A stretch of 64,000 nucleotides of DNA. Origin: Nitrospirota bacterium. GTDB taxonomy: Bacteria > Nitrospirota > Thermodesulfovibrionia > Thermodesulfovibrionales > JdFR-88. Below the pieces are notes generated by a model. It was not told the origin of the DNA. It made no database searches and worked only from the letters and a program-made list of their open reading frames with translations. Shown here piece after piece: positions 59,017 through 64,000 of the stretch (within the stretch, counting starts at the first letter, position 1; each line of letters opens with the position of its first letter). Both the position numbers and the translations under genes were made by a program. The stretch is taken from assembly GCA_014874185.1 (NCBI GenBank), contig JACWAF010000035.1:186001-250000 (forward strand), in the 5' to 3' direction.

Positions 59017-59140
59017 GTTTTCGTGGGGGTAGGTCTTGTTTGATTTGGATTAAAAATAGAAGTGCAGTTACTTCCTGAAGCGCTCGCAGTTGGATTTGTT
59101 ATATTAAGGGTTTCATAATTGAACAGACATTATTGGCCGG

Positions 59141-59254
59141 AAAATCTCCCCTCGCCCCTCTACCTGCACCCCAAAAAGTCTGAGACTTTTCGGGGACCCC
59201 TTCCAAAGAGGGGTAATTCCTCCCTTTGGCAAAGGGTAGGTCAGGAGGGATTTT
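59141..59254. repeat. Double-palindrome repeat, reverse copy with internal hairpin insertion
   Basis: This reverse-oriented copy of the 53708-53780 element starts AAATCTCCCC and ends GGGATTTT. It carries about 40 extra bases forming a CCCCAAAAAGTCT/AGACTTTTCGGGG hairpin. Confidence 0.7.
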
Positions 59255-59376
59255 CCAATAATTAAGTGCTTTATCGTTCTCAATGGTTATGCTCTTTACC
59301 ACTGGGAGGCCACATAGTTGAGGTTGTTGTAATGTCCTAATCGAGCCTTTTTGCAACGTTTAGGTTAGCAATTCTC

Positions 59377-60240
59377 CTAAAACCGCACCCCTGTCCCCGC
59401 GCCAAAATAATGAGTATAGCCGCCGAGGTCTCCGGTAAGGCGCACGCCTTCTTCCGCATCCACCTCCCAGGAAGGCGTGATCAGGTACTGGACCCCGCCG
59501 TCCGCGTTATAGCCCGCGCCCTCGCCCGGTCCGGTGCTGCTCTGGCCGAAGATCTCCCCGTAAAATTGAAGCCGCTCCGCAGGCTGCCAGGTGGCGACAA
59601 AAATGGAATTGAAACTCGTGAAGCGTCCGCCCCCCGCAAGCACCGGGTTGGTCTGCGAGCTTACACCGAGCTGAAGAGAAAGCCCCGTCTGCCCGCCCGG
59701 TGCATAACTGGCTATTCCATTAAAAGCCGCACCCAGGCCCCGGCTTCCGAAGGCGGCCCCCCCGGATGGCAGCGTGAACAGGGCTTCAACGGCCCCAAGC
59801 CAGTGGCGGCTGTAACCCAATTGGTGCTTAATGCCCAGTGTTGCTGCGGAAGAGCCGGCAATCTCCGGGGTGGGCGAACCCGAAATGGCATTGGTCCTTT
59901 GCCGGTTGTAATTGGGGGGAAGAAGGACGAATTCGTTATTGCCGGGAAGGCCAACGCGCACCTCGGCTTGGGGATAATTGTCCGCCGTGCCGCCTGGCGC
60001 CCTCAGACTGGCGTGTTGAAAGCCCAGTTCCAGCACCACCTGTTTCACAGGGACCGCACAGGCGCTGTCTGAGACAGTCGGGCGGTCCAGGATGGCGAGC
60101 AGGGCAGACGGGCCCGAGCAGGGATCAGGAATAACGGTCTCCCGCTCTTCGGCATAGGCCTGCCCCGCAATCAGCGTGACCAGAACCAAAGAGGCCGGAA
60201 CCATCCAGCCCGCAAGTGTCTTTTTCCCGTGTATCTTCAT
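59377..60240 (-). CDS. Outer-membrane beta-barrel protein (MetA-pathway/phenol_MetA_deg-like)
   Basis: Preferred start MKIHGKK at 60240 gives about 287 residues with a signal peptide (AGWMVPASLVLVTLIAGQAYA). After a Cys pair the protein shows repeated aromatic-alternating strands and ends GAGTGVRF with terminal Phe. The pattern is reminiscent of the transporter/phenol_MetA_deg barrel family. Function unknown. Confidence 0.68.
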   Translation of the reverse strand: MKIHGKKTLAGWMVPASLVLVTLIAGQAYAEERETVIPDPCSGPSALLAILDRPTVSDSACAVPVKQVVLELGFQHASLRAPGGTADNYPQAEVRVGLPGNNEFVLLPPNYNRQRTNAISGSPTPEIAGSSAATLGIKHQLGYSRHWLGAVEALFTLPSGGAAFGSRGLGAAFNGIASYAPGGQTGLSLQLGVSSQTNPVLAGGGRFTSFNSIFVATWQPAERLQFYGEIFGQSSTGPGEGAGYNADGGVQYLITPSWEVDAEEGVRLTGDLGGYTHYFGAGTGVRF

Positions 60241-60345
60241 GGAAATCAAGCTTAAATTATATTCATAAATCGGATTTATTGTCCCTATCAGAAAATTTCA
60301 GTAAGCGGTAAAATCCAATAAACAGGCGGGGCCTGTACTTCGCTG

Positions 60346-60374
60346 TTGACTTTTTATAGCCTATAAATGAAAAT
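60346..60374 (+). promoter_or_regulatory. Weak candidate promoter for TPR gene
   Basis: TTGACT (60346-60351), 17-nt spacer, GAAAAT (60369-60374), 5 nt before ATG 60380, which lacks a Shine-Dalgarno sequence. A leaderless transcript is possible. Confidence 0.35.
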
Positions 60375-60379
60375 TTACC

Positions 60380-61465
60380 ATGGCTGACGAGCTGGAAAAA
60401 CTTCGGGAACGGGTGCAAAAGGACCCCAATTCAAAACTCTTCGTCTCCCTTGCGGACCAGTACAATAAACTGGGCAAGACCGACGAGGCCATAGAAATGC
60501 TGAAGGCTGGCATCGAGCGCCAGCCCCTTTACATGAGCGCGCGTGTGGCCCTGGCCAAAATCTATATCGAAAAGAATTCGCCGCAGGAGGCCAGGAAGGA
60601 ACTGGAAAAGGTAATCCAGGCCATCCCGGACAACCTCTTTGCCCAGAGAAAACTTGCCGATATTTACCTGCAGATGGGAGACCGCGAGCAGGCGCTCTCC
60701 GCATTCCAGGCGAGCCTCCGCCTTAATCCCATGGACGAGGAGGCAGGGCGGAAGATCGCCGAACTGGAGAAACCTGAACCCGATAAGGCAATCGGCGCTG
60801 AGGGACTGATGGAGACCACCTCACTTGCCGCCGCAGAGAGAGAGGAGGAGGAATCCCAGGCGGGGGAGTTCAGGATAGAGCTTGGGCCGGAAGACGGCGA
60901 GAACGCTGCGGAGGAAACAGGCGCGGAACTGGATATCATGAAACCGGAGGATGCTTTCAACGGGCAGGACTGGTTTTCAGAAAAGGAAACCCCTGAAACC
61001 GTGCGGATGGATGAAACCGCGCAATTTGAAACTGCTGAACCGGTGGAGATTAATGAGGCCGCCGAAACCCCTGAAAATACAGGCGGGCCCGAATGGCTGA
61101 AGGAGACCGTGCCCATGGAAGAGGCGATGCCCGTCCCGGAGCCCGCAAACGTACTTCCAGAAAGCGCAAGAACCCACCCCTGCACCCCTCCCCAGGAGGG
61201 GACCCAAATAAGGGTGCGCCCTGTGCAGGTTTCATTAGACGAGGGCGATGCGTTTGTGGCAGGCGGCTATTATGCGCGGGCGCTGGCTGCATATGAAAAA
61301 TACATGGGGCGGAACCCGGGGGATAAAAAGGGCCTTCAGAAACTGAGTGAACTGAAGATGCTGATAAAGCTCCTGGGGAAATCAAAAGAGGTCAAGGCCG
61401 AGCGGCTTCAGGCGTTTGCCGAAACCGCGAAAAGGAAGAAAGATGAGTTTTTCGGGAATCCTTAA
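60380..61465 (+). CDS. TPR-repeat protein with acidic linker
   Basis: These 361 residues contain three TPRs (about 14-47, 48-81, 82-115), a very acidic low-complexity middle (about 120-280) and another TPR near 290-325. There is no signal peptide. It overlaps the roadblock gene by 23 nt, which suggests a scaffold for a small-GTPase or polarity module, as with MglAB-type systems; no MglA is present in the window. Confidence 0.85.
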   Translation: MADELEKLRERVQKDPNSKLFVSLADQYNKLGKTDEAIEMLKAGIERQPLYMSARVALAKIYIEKNSPQEARKELEKVIQAIPDNLFAQRKLADIYLQMGDREQALSAFQASLRLNPMDEEAGRKIAELEKPEPDKAIGAEGLMETTSLAAAEREEEESQAGEFRIELGPEDGENAAEETGAELDIMKPEDAFNGQDWFSEKETPETVRMDETAQFETAEPVEINEAAETPENTGGPEWLKETVPMEEAMPVPEPANVLPESARTHPCTPPQEGTQIRVRPVQVSLDEGDAFVAGGYYARALAAYEKYMGRNPGDKKGLQKLSELKMLIKLLGKSKEVKAERLQAFAETAKRKKDEFFGNP

Positions 61466-61799
61466 AGAGATAGTCCGGAAGGTGGACGGGGCGGCCTCCG
61501 CGATGATAATAGGCGTGGACGGGATGCCGATAGAGGAGTACACCGCGGAAAGCCTCCTGAGCCTGGACGACCTTGGGGCCGAGGCGTCGCAGATGATAAA
61601 GGACATAAATAACGCCGCCCTGAACCTTGGAATAGGCGAAGCGCGGGAGTTCTCCATCATTTCGGACAGGTGCGGGATACTTATGCGCGGGATAACGCCG
61701 GAGTATTTCCTTGCTCTCATACTGAAGCCGGGCGGCAATTATGGGAAGGGCAGGTTCGTCCTCAGAAGCTGTATCCCCCGGATTGAAAGCGAGTTCTAA
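61443..61799 (+). CDS. Roadblock/LC7 domain protein
   Basis: This 118-residue protein starts MSFSGILKEIVRKVDGAASAMIIGVDGMPIEEY; the roadblock fold continues with EFSIISDRCGILMRGITPEYFLALIL. Roadblock proteins such as MglB act as GTPase activators in polarity and gliding. The start is taken as ATG 61443 because the track start 61416 adds nine basic residues outside the domain. Confidence 0.87.
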   Translation: MSFSGILKEIVRKVDGAASAMIIGVDGMPIEEYTAESLLSLDDLGAEASQMIKDINNAALNLGIGEAREFSIISDRCGILMRGITPEYFLALILKPGGNYGKGRFVLRSCIPRIESEF

Positions 61800-61833
61800 G
61801 GTTCTTCATTCCAAATAAATTTGGAGGGCCAAG

Positions 61834-62040
61834 ATGGCAAAGGTGGATATAAAGATAGAAGGGATGAGCTGCCAGCACTGCGTGATGGCGGTGAAAAAGG
61901 CCGTGACCGGCCTGAAGGGCGTCACCGGGGCCGACGTGGAGATCGGCAAGGCCGTGGTGGACTATAACGAGAACGATGTCAAACCCGCCCAGATAGAAGA
62001 TGCGATAAAAAAGGCCGGCTACAAGGTGGTAAAGCCCTAG
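61834..62040 (+). CDS. Heavy-metal-associated (HMA) domain protein, CopZ-like
   Basis: This 68-residue ferredoxin-fold metallochaperone has GMSCQHC (C13/C16) and the usual [15 protein letters not shown] strand. It binds Cu(I) or a similar soft metal. There is an AGGG-type ribosome site and a 1-nt overlap with aroQ. Confidence 0.93.
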   Translation: MAKVDIKIEGMSCQHCVMAVKKAVTGLKGVTGADVEIGKAVVDYNENDVKPAQIEDAIKKAGYKVVKP

Positions 62041-62471
62041 TGCCCAAAGTTCAGGTCTTGCACGGCCCGAACCTGAACCTGCTGGGCACGAGGGAGCCGG
62101 GCGTATATGGGACAAAGACCCTCGCGGAGATAGACGCCCTCATCCGGGTGGAGGCCGGGAGGCTGGGGCTGGAGGTTGCCATAGCGCAATCCAACAGCGA
62201 GGCCGAGATGATCGGCATAATCCAGAAGGCGGATTTCGACCTTCTCATAATAAACCCGGCGGCCTTCACCCACACGAGCGTGGCAATCAGGGACGCAATC
62301 GCGGCTGTGGGGAAACCCGCCATCGAGGTGCACCTTTCCAACATCCACAATCGGGAGGATTTCCGCAGACATTCGTATATCGCCCCCGTGGCCACCGGGC
62401 AGATAAGCGGTCTCGGATACCAGGGCTATCTCCTGGCCCTGCGGGCCGCAAAGGGAATCCTGGAGAGTTGA
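62040..62471 (+). CDS. aroQ: 3-dehydroquinate dehydratase, type II
   Basis: This 143-residue protein has [19 protein letters not shown], with the catalytic Tyr in [20 protein letters not shown] and [17 protein letters not shown]. It makes 3-dehydroshikimate in the shikimate pathway. It starts on GTG overlapping the HMA stop. Confidence 0.96.
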   Translation: MPKVQVLHGPNLNLLGTREPGVYGTKTLAEIDALIRVEAGRLGLEVAIAQSNSEAEMIGIIQKADFDLLIINPAAFTHTSVAIRDAIAAVGKPAIEVHLSNIHNREDFRRHSYIAPVATGQISGLGYQGYLLALRAAKGILES

Positions 62472-63568
62472 TAACAGCCACGGAACGCTTTAAAGAGAGG
62501 CTCGCCGCCTTGAGGGCCTCCCTGAAGGCAGTGGACGGCCTGTTCATAAGCAGCCTGGTCAATGTCCGCTACCTCACCGGGTTTACAGGCAGCTCCGCCT
62601 TCATGCTAATAGGCCGGAAGAGCGCCTTCTTTATTACAGACCCCCGCTACGGGAAAGACGCGATCAAAGACGCCGGGCCCTGCTATGAGCCCGTCGTGAT
62701 AGGGAAGGCCAAATTTCCGCCCCTGGTAAAAAAGCTGTCGGAAAAAGCCGGGATAAAAAGGCTCGGGTTTGAAACCTCGGCCTCGTATGCCCTTTACGAG
62801 CGCCTGAAAGCGGCGGGGCTGGAGCTTAAGCCCGCTAAGGGCCTGGTGGAACGTATAAGGATGGTAAAAGGCCCTGAAGAGGTGGAGAGCATGAAGGCCG
62901 CCATCCGGAGAGCGGAAGAGGCTTTTATAAAGCTAAAGCCTTATATAAAGACCGGGGTCACGGAGACAGCCCTTGCCCGGAGGTTCGAGGAGATGTTGAG
63001 GATGGGGGGCAGGGCGCAGCTCCCGTTTCCGGTTATAGCGGCCTCCGGCCCCAACGCTGCCATCCCCCATGCGAGGCCCACCGGGAGGAAGCTCGCCCCC
63101 GGAGACCTGCTGATACTGGATTGGGGCTCGGAATCCGGCGGGTATTTCTCGGACATGACCCGGACACTCCTCATCCCGGGCGGAGACCATACGGCGGAAA
63201 AGAAAAAAATATATAATATAGTGCTCGATGCGAACAGGGAGGCAATTTCATTTGCCGCGAGCGGCAAGACGGCCTCTCAGATTGACAATTCAGCGAGATA
63301 TGTTATAAAACAGGCAGGCTATGGGGCGTATTTTGCCCACGCGACGGGGCACGGGATAGGGCTTGAGGTGCATGAATTTCCCGGGATTTCAAGGGGTTCC
63401 GCTGTTCCTGTCCGTGACGGCATGGTTTTTACAATAGAGCCGGGCATCTATGTACCCGGCCTTGGAGGCGTGCGGATAGAGGACATGGTCATAATGGAAA
63501 AGGGCCGCGCCCGCCCGCTTACCCGTCTGCCTAAGGACTTGAGAATGAATACTTTGGGAGGTAAATAG
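62468..63568 (+). CDS. pepP: M24-family Xaa-Pro aminopeptidase
   Basis: This 366-residue pita-bread metallopeptidase has all five metal ligands in order: Asp in LILDWGS, Asp in YFSDMTRT, His in [12 protein letters not shown], Glu in TIEPGIYV and Glu in RIEDMVI. It starts on TTG in a TTGA overlap. The order aroQ-pepP-efp is widespread. Confidence 0.93.
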   Translation: MITATERFKERLAALRASLKAVDGLFISSLVNVRYLTGFTGSSAFMLIGRKSAFFITDPRYGKDAIKDAGPCYEPVVIGKAKFPPLVKKLSEKAGIKRLGFETSASYALYERLKAAGLELKPAKGLVERIRMVKGPEEVESMKAAIRRAEEAFIKLKPYIKTGVTETALARRFEEMLRMGGRAQLPFPVIAASGPNAAIPHARPTGRKLAPGDLLILDWGSESGGYFSDMTRTLLIPGGDHTAEKKKIYNIVLDANREAISFAASGKTASQIDNSARYVIKQAGYGAYFAHATGHGIGLEVHEFPGISRGSAVPVRDGMVFTIEPGIYVPGLGGVRIEDMVIMEKGRARPLTRLPKDLRMNTLGGK

Positions 63569-64000
63569 GTGATTTCAACGAGCGATTTCAGGAAGGGCAT
63601 GAAAATAGAATATAAAGGAGAGCCCTGCGAAATCCTGGACTTCCAGCACGTGAAGATGGGGCGCGGAGGCGCCAACGTGCGCACGAAGATGAGGGGTTTG
63701 GTAAGCGGTTCCGTCTGGGAGGAGAACTTCCGCTCCGGGGAAAAATTCGAGCGCCCCGCCATGGAAGAGAAAAATATGCAGTACCTCTACTACCAGGACG
63801 GGCTCTATTATTTCATGGATACCGAGACATACGAGCAGGTGCCCTTCAACGAGGCCCAGCTTGGCGACAAAAAGCTGTTCCTGAAAGAGAACATAACCGC
63901 TTCCGTCCTCTATTACAAGGGAAACCCGATAGGCGTCGAGCTGCCCACATTCGTTGAGCTTCAGGTGGCGGAGACCGAGCCCGGCTTCAAGGGGGACACG
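63569..64000 (+). CDS. efp: Elongation factor P, 3' truncated by window edge
   Basis: The frame is open from GTG 63569 to the window end (144 codons): MISTSDFRKGMKIEYKGEPCEILDFQHVKMGRGGANVRTK..., followed by domain II. The loop-tip residue, Lys in most bacteria (K34 in E. coli), is Arg32 here, so EpmAB lysylation cannot apply. The gene is 1 nt downstream of pepP. It was not in the ORF track because it lacks a stop. Confidence 0.95.
   Translation, partial: MISTSDFRKGMKIEYKGEPCEILDFQHVKMGRGGANVRTKMRGLVSGSVWEENFRSGEKFERPAMEEKNMQYLYYQDGLYYFMDTETYEQVPFNEAQLGDKKLFLKENITASVLYYKGNPIGVELPTFVELQVAETEPGFKGDT

Larger units (their letters stand above)
58903..59376 (+). other. Intergenic region with repeat, terminator and double-palindrome element
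   Basis: No gene is seen. It contains a GTCATTCCGGC...GCCGGAATCC repeat, the tus operon terminator and a 114-bp copy of the CCTCCCTTTGGCAAAGG family, then the 3' flank of the convergent outer-membrane gene. Confidence 0.7.

Overview
The window is about 64 kb of gene-dense chromosome from a Gram-negative bacterium: it carries outer-membrane beta-barrel proteins, FtsEX/EnvC and O-antigen or capsule genes. The mix of a TusB/DsrE/DsrF/TusA sulfur relay, NikR plus CbiMNQO nickel/cobalt uptake, a CooT-like protein, a short core methionine synthase, inositol phospholipid genes and a probable selenoprotein fits an anaerobic or microaerophilic sulfur-metabolising lineage such as Nitrospirota or Desulfobacterota. 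This assignment is inferred from gene content; there is no rRNA in the window. No tRNA, rRNA, IS element or CRISPR was found.

Layout. 1-14157: a surface polysaccharide cluster on the + strand (Wzx-type flippase, Wzy/WaaL-type protein, glycosyltransferases, methyltransferase, CapE/FnlA, an ABM-fold protein, RmlD-like reductase, DegT aminotransferase, FnlC epimerase, PseG-like hydrolase, WbuB-like glycosyltransferase, and a WbaP-type initiating transferase). It looks like an L-FucNAc or related deoxy-amino-sugar pathway, with an AT-rich insert at about 3.7-5.7 kb. 14399-22258: housekeeping genes (ROK glucokinase, lepA, lepB, ribE, ribBA, ribH, nusB, phosphoesterase). 22259-23361: intergenic repeats, a toxin-antitoxin pair and a 16-bp tandem repeat. 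23339-28046 (-): membrane-anchored otsA, otsB, core metE, tmk. 28984-31490 (-): zinc-ribbon/HTH protein, hsp20, ino1, CDP-alcohol phosphotransferase. 31666-36090: amino acid permease, leuB, cooT, exonuclease. 36091-40597 (-): conserved protein, ftsE, ftsX, envC, ctpA. 40908-45987 (+): outer-membrane protein, then a putative small dual-CXXC selenoprotein, a YkgJ protein, a NYN-domain protein and a two-component system. 45962-55373: acyl ligase/acyltransferase fusion, inositol monophosphatase, YceI, PRC-barrel protein, RluA, CbiO, CbiQ, CbiN, CbiM, NikR. 55746-57361 (-): rpsU, yqeY, nif3. 57541-58902 (+): tusB, dsrE, dsrF, tusA. 60380-64000 (+): TPR protein, roadblock protein, HMA chaperone, aroQ, pepP and the start of efp.

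The most notable finding is a 55-codon gene missed by the ORF track. It has an in-frame UGA at a cysteine-like position between two CXXC motifs and abuts the YkgJ start codon, so it is probably a selenoprotein. Other points of interest are: a trehalose-6-phosphate synthase fused to a transmembrane sensor and HAMP domain; two copies of a three-hairpin repeat with compensatory stem changes, one containing a 46-bp perfect palindrome; eight tandem copies of a Shine-Dalgarno-like 16-mer at the 3' end of tmk; several strong promoters whose -10 box lies 5-8 nt before the start codon, suggesting leaderless mRNAs; and a NYN gene with no canonical start codon.
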